DNA of 64,000 nucleotides from Rhodococcus opacus B4 (GTDB lineage Bacteria > Actinomycetota > Actinomycetes > Mycobacteriales > Mycobacteriaceae): assembly GCF_000010805.1 (NCBI RefSeq), contig NC_012522.1, positions 1,860,001 through 1,924,000 of the forward strand, in the 5' to 3' direction. The number at the start of each line of letters is the position of its first letter. Position 1 is the first letter of the stretch. The position numbers and the translations under genes are program-made. The notes beneath the pieces are model-generated. The model was given only the letters and a program-made list of their open reading frames with translations. It had not been told where the DNA came from and searched no databases. Positions 36,493 through 44,557 of the stretch are shown here, piece by piece.

Positions 36493-37302
36493 TCAGTGGT
36501 TCCGATAGACCGGCGGGCGCTTCTCGAGAAACGAGTACACGGCTTCGCGGTGGTCCTTGGTCATGGCGGCGAGGATCTGGGTCCGGTTCTCCAGGTCGAT
36601 CGCGGCGCGCAGGCTCGGGACCTCGAGGTTGGACCACATCACCTCCTTGGTCATCCACACGCCGAACGGGCTGTTGCGCGCGATGTTCTCGGCGGTGTCC
36701 AGCGCCGCGTCCAGCAGTCGCTCCGCCGGTTCGACCGACGACACGATGCCCACGCGCTCGCACTCGGCTGCGTCGACGGGGCGGCCGGTGAGGAGAATCT
36801 CTGCCGCCCTGGAGAATCCGATCATCCGGGGCAGCAACCAGCTGACGCCGATGTCGCAGCTGGACTGTCCGCGGTTGATGAACGACGCATGCAACGCGGC
36901 GGTGTCGGCCATGATCCGGACGTCGGCCATCAGTGCCAACGCCATCCCACCTCCCGCGGCGGCGCCGTTGATCGCGGCGACCACCGGCGGCCTGGCGCCG
37001 CGGAACGCCTCGACGAGCGAGGCGATGTGCTGCTGTACACGCATGCCCGCCTGCGCCCGGCCCTCGCCCTCGACCGCGCCGGGCGGGGTGCCGTAGCCGC
37101 GCAGATCGATTCCCGCGCAGAACGCCCGCCCGTTTCCGGTCAGCACGATCGCGCGGGTCCCGGAGTCGTGGCGGACGTCGGCGAGCACTCTGTGCAGCGC
37201 CTCCACGAGTTCGACGTTCATCGCATTCAGGGCGTCCGCGCGATTCAGGCGGATCAGCAGAACGCCCGGCCGCGGGCGCTCGGTCAGTATCAGTTCGGAC
37301 AT
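36493..37302 (-). CDS. enoyl-CoA hydratase/isomerase family protein
   Basis: A 269-residue crotonase with GRAFCAGIDLRGYG and NGAAAGGGMALAL forming the oxyanion hole. The later acidic position is an Asp in GQSSCDIGVSWLLPR, and the first Glu of hydratases is absent, a pattern seen in the isomerase-like group related to FadB/PaaG. ATG 37302 follows GAGGGGAAGG. It is first in an operon with the LLM oxidoreductase and thiolase-like genes, under operator copy 7, which it shares with the divergent SDR gene. Confidence 0.88.
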   Translation of the reverse strand: MSELILTERPRPGVLLIRLNRADALNAMNVELVEALHRVLADVRHDSGTRAIVLTGNGRAFCAGIDLRGYGTPPGAVEGEGRAQAGMRVQQHIASLVEAFRGARPPVVAAINGAAAGGGMALALMADVRIMADTAALHASFINRGQSSCDIGVSWLLPRMIGFSRAAEILLTGRPVDAAECERVGIVSSVEPAERLLDAALDTAENIARNSPFGVWMTKEVMWSNLEVPSLRAAIDLENRTQILAAMTKDHREAVYSFLEKRPPVYRNH

Positions 37303-37363
37303 TCGGGGCCTTCCCCTCGTGTGGTGCCGACGGCTCCGCTTCGCATTGACGACCGTCGACATC

Positions 37364-37386
37364 TCAAGCTAATACCTTTAGGTTAA
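37364..37386. promoter_or_regulatory. regulon operator copy 7, divergent promoter
   Basis: TCAAGCTA-N7-TAGGTTAA between the crotonase (start 37302, minus) and SDR (start 37436, plus). It is placed to control both directions. A second partial half-site (ATACCT) follows directly. Confidence 0.58.
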
Positions 37387-37435
37387 TACCTCAAGATCCA
37401 CAGTTCGAACGGACGGCGAGAAGGGACTCGACACA

Positions 37436-38251
37436 ATGTCAGAACTGCACGGCAAGGTCGCGGTGGTCACCGGAGGCGCAAGCGGAATCGGGGCTGCGAC
37501 CTGCACACTTCTCGCGGAGCGGGGCGCGACCGTGGTGGTCACGGACATCGACGACGAGCGCGGCGAGACGGTCGCGGCCGCCCTCGGCGAGCGCGCCGTC
37601 TACCTCCATACCGACGTCACTCGCGAGGAGGACGTCGCGGCCGCGGTCCGCACCGCGACCGAGCGCTTCGGGCGGCTGGACGCCATGGTCAACAACGCAG
37701 GCCGGGTCGGCGCCTGGACGTACGTCGCGGACACCACCGTCGACGAATGGGACTCCTCGTTCGCCGTCCTGGCGCGCAGCGCGTTCCTCGGCACCAAACA
37801 CGCCGCCCGCGTCATGCGCGAACAGGGTTTCGGCACCGTCGTCAACGTGTCGTCGGTGGCGGGGGTGCGCACCGGCTTCGGCCCGCACCCGTACGGCGCC
37901 GCGAAGGCCGCCGTGCTGCAGCTCACCCGCAGTGCGGCGCGCGAACTCGCCGAGTTCCACATCCGGGTGAACGCCGTCACCCCCGGTGGAATCGCGACCC
38001 GGATCGTCGGTCACGGCGCCGGCCTGGATGGCGACGCACTGGACGACAGCGTCGACCGGGTGCGGCAGGGGCTGGCGTCGTTCCAGCCGATCCCCCGCGC
38101 CGGCGAGGGCGAGGACATCGCCGGCGCCATCGCCTACCTGGTCTCCGACGACGCCACGTTCGTGACCGGGCAGAACATCGTCGTCGACGGTGGCCTCACC
38201 CTCGGCAAGGCGTGGCCCGGCAACTACCGCGCCGAGGCCGATAGGCGCTGA
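37436..38251 (+). CDS. short-chain dehydrogenase/reductase
   Basis: A 271-residue SDR with TGGASGIGAATCTLL near residue 14, DIDDERG (Asp after strand 2, favouring NAD+), NNAG near 84, catalytic Ser in NVSSVAG and YGAAK. It ends with GQNIVVDGGLTLG. It has a longer C-terminal loop (residues 190-220) that would shape the substrate pocket. It is a single-gene unit opposite the crotonase operon and is closed by a bidirectional terminator. Confidence 0.9.
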   Translation: MSELHGKVAVVTGGASGIGAATCTLLAERGATVVVTDIDDERGETVAAALGERAVYLHTDVTREEDVAAAVRTATERFGRLDAMVNNAGRVGAWTYVADTTVDEWDSSFAVLARSAFLGTKHAARVMREQGFGTVVNVSSVAGVRTGFGPHPYGAAKAAVLQLTRSAARELAEFHIRVNAVTPGGIATRIVGHGAGLDGDALDDSVDRVRQGLASFQPIPRAGEGEDIAGAIAYLVSDDATFVTGQNIVVDGGLTLGKAWPGNYRAEADRR

Positions 38252-38252
38252 C

Positions 38253-38304
38253 GCACCCGTGCGCACTTTTGGTAGTGGTAGCTACCAAAAGTGCGCACGG
38301 GTGC
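38253..38304. terminator. long bidirectional terminator
   Basis: A perfect 23-bp stem (38253-38275 with 38282-38304) containing a run of A/T in its upper half, with a 6-base loop, between two convergent SDR genes. Its base sequence CACCCGTG is shared with the terminator at 40752. Confidence 0.88.
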
Positions 38305-38313
38305 CGAAGGCGC

Positions 38314-39072
38314 CTACACCCCGACAGGTCCGCCCAGCCAGACACCGACCTCTTCCCCGGACACGTGTCTACCGTCCTCGCTGACGAGGAAGGACACCGT
38401 CGACGCGATCGACTCGGCCGGGATCCGCGGCCAGTGGGCGGCGAGGGTCTCGACCGCGTTCTCGCCGCCGGAGGCGATGATGTCGGTCTCCACGAACCCC
38501 GGCATCACCGCGTTGACGGTGATGCCGCGCCGCGCCACCTCGAGCGCCATCGACCGGGTCATGCCCACCAGTCCCGCTTTCGCGGCGGAGTACGCGCTCA
38601 TGCCCGGGGACGGTCGCCGCCCGCCGGACGCGCTGCTGACGAAGACGACGCGGCCCCAGCCGCTGTCGTACATGGCGGGAAGTGCGGCGTGGGTGGTGTA
38701 GAAGGCGCCGCTGAGGTTGACGCCGATCACCCGGTCCCAGTCGCTCGGCGACTGCTTGCGGGCCGCTCCCGCGAGGTTCATGCCCGCATTGTTGACCAGC
38801 ACGGTCGGCGCGCCGAGTTCGGTGGTCGTTGCGGCGATCAGCTCCTCGGCTTGCGCCGCGTCGGACACGTCCGCGCGAATCGCCGTGGCCCGGCCGCCGC
38901 CGGCGACGATCTTGTCCACCACGCCCTGTGCGTCCGCAGCACTGGACGAGTAGTTGACCGCGACCGCGAATCCGTCCGCCGCCAGCCGCCGGGAAATCGC
39001 GGCCCCGATACCGCGGCCACCGCCCGTCACGACCGCCACTCGCTGCTGCGTCACTGCTTTCACGACCGTCAT
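38314..39072 (-). CDS. FabG-like SDR (3-oxoacyl reductase family)
   Basis: A 252-residue SDR with VAVVTGGGRGIGAAISRRLA near residue 12, NYSSSAADAQ after strand 2 (NADP-type), NNAGMNLAG, catalytic Ser in VSSASGG and YSAAK. It ends GEEVGVWLGGPVGV instead of the common VDGG end. It starts 5 bases after the acyl-CoA synthetase stop (a GTG overlapping that stop is an alternative start), so the two are co-transcribed. A beta-hydroxyacyl-CoA dehydrogenase role would fit the operon. Confidence 0.88.
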   Translation of the reverse strand: MTVVKAVTQQRVAVVTGGGRGIGAAISRRLAADGFAVAVNYSSSAADAQGVVDKIVAGGGRATAIRADVSDAAQAEELIAATTTELGAPTVLVNNAGMNLAGAARKQSPSDWDRVIGVNLSGAFYTTHAALPAMYDSGWGRVVFVSSASGGRRPSPGMSAYSAAKAGLVGMTRSMALEVARRGITVNAVMPGFVETDIIASGGENAVETLAAHWPRIPAESIASTVSFLVSEDGRHVSGEEVGVWLGGPVGV

Positions 39073-39077
39073 CGCCG

Positions 39078-40601
39078 TCACCGGACCTTCGGATAGGTCT
39101 GCGGCACATCGGAGTACGTTTCCCGCAGGTCCCGCTTGGAGATCTTGCCGCTGGCCATCCGGGGCAGTCCGTCGTCGACGAACACCACGTACCGCGGCAC
39201 CTTGTAGTCGGCGAGGTTCTGGTTGCAGTACTCGACGACGTCCGCCTCGGTGAGTCCCTCGACCTTCTTCACGATCGCGGCCGGAGTCTCGCCGAACTTC
39301 TCGTCGGGCACGCTGATCACCGCGACCTCCTGCACCCCGGGCAGCCGGTTGATCACCTGCTCGATCTCCGCGGGCGAGATGTTGAGGCCACCGGAGATGA
39401 TCATGTCCTTGAGCCGGTCGACGAACGTGAGGTAGCCGTTGTCGTCGAGCTTTCCGAGATCGCCGGTGTGCAGCCAGCCGTCGATCAGCGCGGATCGGGT
39501 GGCGTCCTCGTTGCACCAGTACCCCGGCATCATGCCCGGGCCTCGCAGCAGGATCTGCCCCACTTGGTCGGGGGCGCAGTCCGTTCCGTCGGCGTCGACG
39601 ACGCGGATCTTGGTGAAGATGCCACCCCACCCGCACTTGTCGGGATGCTCGGCCGCCTCGTCCCGCGGCATCGCGGTGGCCGACCCGCCGATCTCGGTCT
39701 GCCCGTAGATCTGCCGCAGTTGGACGCCCCGGGCGAGCCACGTCCCGACCAGCGCCGACGGGACCCGGGCACCACCGACGTGGGCGGTGGTCAGGTGACT
39801 CAGGTCCGCTCCTTCGAAGCCGGGCACGCGGGAGATCTGCTCGAACAGGATCGGCGGGCCGGTCAGGGTGGTGGCCCGGCTGTCGATCATCACCCGCAGC
39901 GCGGCCTCGGGGTCGAACCCGGGCTGCAGCAGCAAGGTGCCGCCGTGCAGCACGGTGCGGGAGATGCCCCAGATGATGCCTGCCGCGGTGAACAGCGGCA
40001 GCACGAGCAGCGGCCGGAAGCGGTTCTGCTCGATCGGCTCCATCAGGGCCCATTCGTGCATCTCGCCGGCGATCGTGGCGTGGGTGAACACGACACCCTT
40101 CGGCTTGCCGGTGGTGCCGCTGGTGAACACGATCGCGGTGGGCTCGGACTGCTCCGTCACCGGCGTACGGAACGGCGGATGCGTGCCGCCACGAAGAGGC
40201 CGCACGTCCCGCTCGAACTCCACGATGGCGAAGGTGCCGCGCGCCGCGTACACGTCGTCGAGACGCGAGCGCAGCGCCCCGTCGCAGTACACGACGGCCG
40301 GTTCGCAATCCTCGACCAGGGTGGTCAGCTCGCCGGCGAGCATCCGCTGATTGAACGGCGCCGCGATCGCCCCCACCTTCATCGCGCCCAGCGCGGCCAC
40401 GCACCACTCGAGCGAGTTGGTTCCGAGGAAACTGACCCGGTCGCCTGGTGTGACGCCGCGCGCCGCAAGGTCGTGGGCGACGGCGTCGGCCCAGGTGTCG
40501 AGTTCGCGGTAGGTCACCACGTCGCCGGCGAAGTCGATCGCCGGCTGGTCGGGGACGGTCCGCACCCAGTACGTGAGTGCGTCGATAACGGTTCCGCTCA
40601 T
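39078..40601 (-). CDS. acyl-CoA synthetase (AMP-forming)
   Basis: A 507-residue adenylating enzyme with IVFTSGTTGKPKGV near residue 170, YGQTEIGGSAT near 295, GWLHTGDLG near 385 and the catalytic Lys in MASGKISKRDL near 490. It resembles the synthetase at 14222 throughout, including the C-terminal pattern LRETYSDVPQTYPKVR, and probably arose from the same ancestor with a changed substrate range. ATG 40601 follows AGGAGGAATTCC, a strong ribosome site. Operator copy 8 lies 105 bases upstream. Confidence 0.93.
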   Translation of the reverse strand: MSGTVIDALTYWVRTVPDQPAIDFAGDVVTYRELDTWADAVAHDLAARGVTPGDRVSFLGTNSLEWCVAALGAMKVGAIAAPFNQRMLAGELTTLVEDCEPAVVYCDGALRSRLDDVYAARGTFAIVEFERDVRPLRGGTHPPFRTPVTEQSEPTAIVFTSGTTGKPKGVVFTHATIAGEMHEWALMEPIEQNRFRPLLVLPLFTAAGIIWGISRTVLHGGTLLLQPGFDPEAALRVMIDSRATTLTGPPILFEQISRVPGFEGADLSHLTTAHVGGARVPSALVGTWLARGVQLRQIYGQTEIGGSATAMPRDEAAEHPDKCGWGGIFTKIRVVDADGTDCAPDQVGQILLRGPGMMPGYWCNEDATRSALIDGWLHTGDLGKLDDNGYLTFVDRLKDMIISGGLNISPAEIEQVINRLPGVQEVAVISVPDEKFGETPAAIVKKVEGLTEADVVEYCNQNLADYKVPRYVVFVDDGLPRMASGKISKRDLRETYSDVPQTYPKVR

Positions 40602-40705
40602 GGAATTCCTCCTGTGTGCCCGGTCGCGACCGGCGGGATCGAACCCGAAGTTCTCCGTGACACGGCCTCGTGCATACGGATGCTCCGTGGCGCCGATCAC
40701 AGCGC

Positions 40706-40728
40706 TAAATCTAAAGGTTGTTGTTAAA
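40706..40728. promoter_or_regulatory. regulon operator copy 8
   Basis: TAAATCTA-N7-TTGTTAAA, between the terminator of the molybdoenzyme operon and the acyl-CoA synthetase. The right arm is the most divergent of the set. Confidence 0.5.
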
Positions 40729-40751
40729 TCCGGCAAGGTTTCAGTGAAACC

Positions 40752-40803
40752 CCACCCGTGAGTACTTATTGACGTCGGGCGGTTGACAAGTACTCACGGG
40801 TGG
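40752..40803 (-). terminator. terminator of the molybdoenzyme operon
   Basis: A perfect 16-bp stem (40752-40767 with 40788-40803) with a 20-base loop that overlaps the stop codon of the last molybdoenzyme gene. It shares the CACCCGTG base with the terminator at 38253. Confidence 0.8.
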
Positions 40804-42935
40804 CGAAGCCGCACGACCTCCACGTTGATCCCGGTGAGCTGCGACTGATTGCTGAGCGGGTCGTAGCCCTCTCGGCCGGTGGGCGCGAGCCGGTTGACGT
40901 TCACACCAGGGTTGCGCCGCGCGACGTCCAGACCCCGGGCCGTGCCCTGGCCCCAGCCGTGGGTCATCGCCACGACACCTGGCCGGAGAGTGTCGTCGCA
41001 CACCAGCACCGCGTCGACCTCGCCGTGACGGTTGCGCACGGTGACGTCGTCGCCCTCGACGAGGCCACGGAACCGCGCGTCGTCCGGGTTCATCCACAGC
41101 GGATTGCTCTGGTGGACGCCCTGTTTGAACACCGGAAGGTTGTGCAGCCAGCTGTTGACCATGTAGTGGGTGCGGCGGGTGACCAGCTTGAGCTGGTCGG
41201 CGGGCTCCGCGGCCAGTTCCTCGAAGATGCGTTCGGCGGTCTCGTACGAGCGCTGGAACAGCGTCGGGCAGCAGTCGATCAGGCCGTCGTCGTGCTGGAC
41301 CGCGATGCTGAACACGTGCGAGGGATCGGCCTCCGGCAGCACCGCGGTCTGGCAGGGCATCGCCTTCAACGCCTCGATGCTCAGACCCGACTCCCGCATC
41401 GTCGCGTCGACCGCGGCGAACGGATTCGGATCCGGCTCGTCGAGCAGGGTCGGGACGCCCATCGCCTGCTGGATGCGCGACAGGATCCACCAGTCGTCGC
41501 GACGCTCCCCCTTCGCCGGGACGACCGCCGGTGTGTACTGGACGTAGGGCTCCATCGCGACGCCCATGGTGTTGAGGAAGTTGACGTCCTCTCGCTCCAG
41601 CCAATCCGTCGCCGGCAGAACGTAGTCGGCCATCTCCCCGGTGACGGTACGGTACAGATCGACGGTGACGATCAGGTCCAGCTGCTCGAGCGCCCGGCGC
41701 AGCCGGTCGTCGCCGCCGACCGACAGCAGTGGGTTGCCCGACACCACGATCAGTGCGCGGATCGGGTCGTCGGGGTTCTCGATGAACTCCGGGAGCAGGG
41801 CCGCGGGCAGGTCACCGCCGATGGTGCGCATTTCCCCGAAGGGGCCATCGAAGAACGGATCGTTCCGTTTGCGTTTCGAGCCCTGCACGACGTCGGAGAC
41901 TCCGCGCGAGTAGATGTTGCCGCCGCGCCTGCCGAGGTTGCCGGAGAACAGGCTGACCATGGTCAGCATCCAGTAGGCCAGCGCGCCCTGCCGGCCCTGG
42001 TTCACACCGGTGGCCATGTAGATGCTCGCGCTCGGCGCCGCACAGAAGTCGTCCGCGACCCGACGGATCGTGCCGGCGTCGATTCCGGTGACCGCGGCGA
42101 TCCGGTCGACGGGATATTGCCGGACGAAGTCGAGCAACTCGTCGACGCGTCGCGCGTGACGTTCCACCTCGGCCCGGTCGTACCCGATCCGGAAGACGAT
42201 CTCGTGCAGAATCCCTGCGAGGAAGTAGAAGTCGGTGTCCGGCTTGATCTGCAGGACGTCACCGGTCTCCGGCGACGACGACTCGATGCGGCGCGGATTG
42301 ACGAACAGCACGGTCCCGCCACGCTTGTTGACGGCGCGGATCTTGGCCATCGGATCCGAGATGTGGATCAGCGTCATGTGCGACACCTGCGGATTGCTGC
42401 CCAGGCACAGGAAGTAGTCCGTGTGCAGCAGGTCGGGAATCGGATGTGCCATCGACGCGCCGTAGATCGCCTCACTCGCAGCATATTTCGCCGAGGTGTC
42501 CTGGGTTCCCGCACTGAAGCGCATCCGGGTGTCGAAGCCGCGCGCGATCGTGGCGGCGTTCGCGTAGTAGGCGCCGTTGAACGCCGACGGGTTGCCTTGA
42601 TAGACGGCGAGGGCGTTACGGCCGTACACGCGCCGCACCTCTGCAAGCCTGTCGGCGATCTCGCGCGCCGCGACGTCCCACTCGACCGGCTCGAAGACGC
42701 CGCGCTCCTCGCTCCGCGGATTCGTCCGTTTCAGCGGCCGGTCGAGTCGATCCGGATCCTGGTGAACCTGAAGGTAGTGCACGCCCTTGTGGCAGGAGAA
42801 CCCCTTGTGCACGGGATGATCCCGGTCCGGTTGCAGCCGGAGAACCTCGCCGTCCCGTACCTCCGCGAGCAGGCCGCAACCCGGCTCGCAGATCCGGCAG
42901 AACGTGTGTACGCGCGTCGCCTCCGCCGGGCTCAT
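40794..42935 (-). CDS. molybdopterin (bis-PGD) oxidoreductase, paralog C
   Basis: A 713-residue DMSO-reductase-superfamily protein. It begins with a 4Fe-4S motif (Cys13, 16, 20, 48) and a Lys two residues after the last Cys. The molybdopterin domains follow (FLCLGSNPQVSH, VLFVNPRRIESS, MATGVNQGRQGALAYWML). From about residue 590 is the C-terminal Mo-dinucleotide binding domain (VNSWLHNLP, MTHGWGQG). At the molybdenum-ligand position, where formate dehydrogenases have Cys/SeCys140, it has Asp146 in TQDTSAK. It has no Tat signal, so it is cytoplasmic. It overlaps the FprB-like gene by 4 bases. The substrate is unknown. Confidence 0.88.
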   Translation of the reverse strand: MSPAEATRVHTFCRICEPGCGLLAEVRDGEVLRLQPDRDHPVHKGFSCHKGVHYLQVHQDPDRLDRPLKRTNPRSEERGVFEPVEWDVAAREIADRLAEVRRVYGRNALAVYQGNPSAFNGAYYANAATIARGFDTRMRFSAGTQDTSAKYAASEAIYGASMAHPIPDLLHTDYFLCLGSNPQVSHMTLIHISDPMAKIRAVNKRGGTVLFVNPRRIESSSPETGDVLQIKPDTDFYFLAGILHEIVFRIGYDRAEVERHARRVDELLDFVRQYPVDRIAAVTGIDAGTIRRVADDFCAAPSASIYMATGVNQGRQGALAYWMLTMVSLFSGNLGRRGGNIYSRGVSDVVQGSKRKRNDPFFDGPFGEMRTIGGDLPAALLPEFIENPDDPIRALIVVSGNPLLSVGGDDRLRRALEQLDLIVTVDLYRTVTGEMADYVLPATDWLEREDVNFLNTMGVAMEPYVQYTPAVVPAKGERRDDWWILSRIQQAMGVPTLLDEPDPNPFAAVDATMRESGLSIEALKAMPCQTAVLPEADPSHVFSIAVQHDDGLIDCCPTLFQRSYETAERIFEELAAEPADQLKLVTRRTHYMVNSWLHNLPVFKQGVHQSNPLWMNPDDARFRGLVEGDDVTVRNRHGEVDAVLVCDDTLRPGVVAMTHGWGQGTARGLDVARRNPGVNVNRLAPTGREGYDPLSNQSQLTGINVEVVRLRHP

Positions 42936-44557
42936 CGGGTCGCCGCACCCGCGACGACGACCGCCGCCTCCCGGGCGTCGACGATCTTGATGCGGGGCCT
43001 GCCCTCCTCGCGGCCGCGCTCACGCTCGAAACGGTCGATCGCGCGCCAGTCCGCACCACCGAGCGCGTCGGGCCGGCGTTCGTGCACCAGCGCCGTCAGG
43101 TCCGCAGCGGCCCCGGTCGGCGCGGTGAGCAGGCCCGCGCGGTGATCGTCCAGCAGGGCCTCGACGGTCTCCGCCGCGCAGTAGCGATTGGTGCCGATCA
43201 CACCGGTCGCGCCGCGCTTGATCCAACCCGCCACGTAGTGGCCGGTGACGGCCTCCCCGGTGCCCGCGTCGACCACACGCCCCGCCACGTTGCCAACCGT
43301 TCCGGTGGACTCGTCGAAAGGCAACCCGGCGATGGGCAGTCCGCGGTACCCGACGGCCCGCAGGACCAGTCCGCACTCGATCCGGTCGACGGCGTCGTCG
43401 TTCGACACCGCCAGCGCCGACACCTGGTCCTCGCCGACCACTTCCTGTGGGGAACAACCGAATCGGAACACGATGCGCTTGTTCCCCGGAATCGCCTCCC
43501 GCCGGGAGTACTCGGCCAGGATCTTCAGCTTCGCCGGGGCATCCGGTCCCGCCGTGACCAGACCGTCGACGAGGACGTCGATACCCGGCATCGAGCCGAG
43601 CGCGAGCAGTTCCGGGGTGGTGCAGGCCGCGTGCTCCGGTCCCCGACGACCGAGTACCACCACCTCGTCGATCCGGCTGCCGGCCAGGGCGTCGAGCGCG
43701 TGGTCGGCGATGTCGGTCCGGCGCAGGGTCTCCACATCGGAGACGAGAATGCGGGCGACGTCGAGCGCCACGTTCCCGTTGCCGACCACGACCGCACGCT
43801 CCGCGGTCAGGTCGAACTCGCGGTCGGCGTGCTCGGGGTGCCCGTTGTACCAGGCCACGAATTCGCGGGCAGCGTGGCTGCCCGGCAGGTCCTCGCCGGG
43901 GATGCCGAGGCGGCGGTCCCCCGACGCCCCGGACGCGTGGATCACCGCGTGGTGGTGGGCCAGCACCTCGTCGAGCGTCACGTCCCGCCCGACCTCGACG
44001 CCGAGATGGAACGTGAAGCCGTCCCGCCGCGCGGTGCGGTCGAACACCCGGTCCACCGTCTTGGTGTGCCAGTGATCGGGCGCGACGCCGAACCGCACGA
44101 GTCCGCCGGCGACGGGCAGCCGTTCGAACATGGTGACCTCAGCGGCGATGTCGCGACGCGCCAGCAGTTCCTCGGCGGCGTAGAACGCCGACGGCCCGGA
44201 TCCGACGATCGCCACCCGCAGCGCCGGGGGGTCGTCGACGCCGGCGGTCGCGAGGGCGATCGGAAGCGGCTGCACGTGCGCACCCGGCGCGGCGCTGCGC
44301 GGATTCCGCTGGAAGTACTCGGCATTGATGTCGCGGTACCGGTCGATGTCGGGTACGGGCGCGTCGCCGGGGACGATCGCGTCGACGGGGCACACGTCGG
44401 AGCACGCGCCGCAGTCGATGCAGGCGCCGGGGTCGATGTACAGCATCTCGGTGCGCTTGTACTCCCGCTCCGCGGGGGTCGGGTGGATGCAGTCGACCGG
44501 GCACACCGCGACACAGGTCGCGTCGTTGCAGCAGTTCTGGGTGACCACGTACGCCAT
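42932..44557 (-). CDS. ferredoxin/ferredoxin-NADP reductase fusion, FprB-like
   Basis: A 541-residue fusion. Residues 1-65 form a bacterial ferredoxin with two cluster motifs (CCNDATCVAVCPVD and CIDCGACSDVCPVD). The rest is a flavoprotein of the adrenodoxin-reductase/FprA type with FAD motif AIVGSGPSAFYAAEELL and NADP motif VVVGNGNVALDVARIL. M. tuberculosis FprB has the same order. It would exchange electrons between NADPH and the molybdoenzymes encoded on both sides. ATG 44557 overlaps the stop of the upstream molybdoenzyme (TGATG), so the two are translationally coupled; longer upstream starts lie inside that gene and are not used. Confidence 0.92.
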   Translation of the reverse strand: MAYVVTQNCCNDATCVAVCPVDCIHPTPAEREYKRTEMLYIDPGACIDCGACSDVCPVDAIVPGDAPVPDIDRYRDINAEYFQRNPRSAAPGAHVQPLPIALATAGVDDPPALRVAIVGSGPSAFYAAEELLARRDIAAEVTMFERLPVAGGLVRFGVAPDHWHTKTVDRVFDRTARRDGFTFHLGVEVGRDVTLDEVLAHHHAVIHASGASGDRRLGIPGEDLPGSHAAREFVAWYNGHPEHADREFDLTAERAVVVGNGNVALDVARILVSDVETLRRTDIADHALDALAGSRIDEVVVLGRRGPEHAACTTPELLALGSMPGIDVLVDGLVTAGPDAPAKLKILAEYSRREAIPGNKRIVFRFGCSPQEVVGEDQVSALAVSNDDAVDRIECGLVLRAVGYRGLPIAGLPFDESTGTVGNVAGRVVDAGTGEAVTGHYVAGWIKRGATGVIGTNRYCAAETVEALLDDHRAGLLTAPTGAAADLTALVHERRPDALGGADWRAIDRFERERGREEGRPRIKIVDAREAAVVVAGAATR

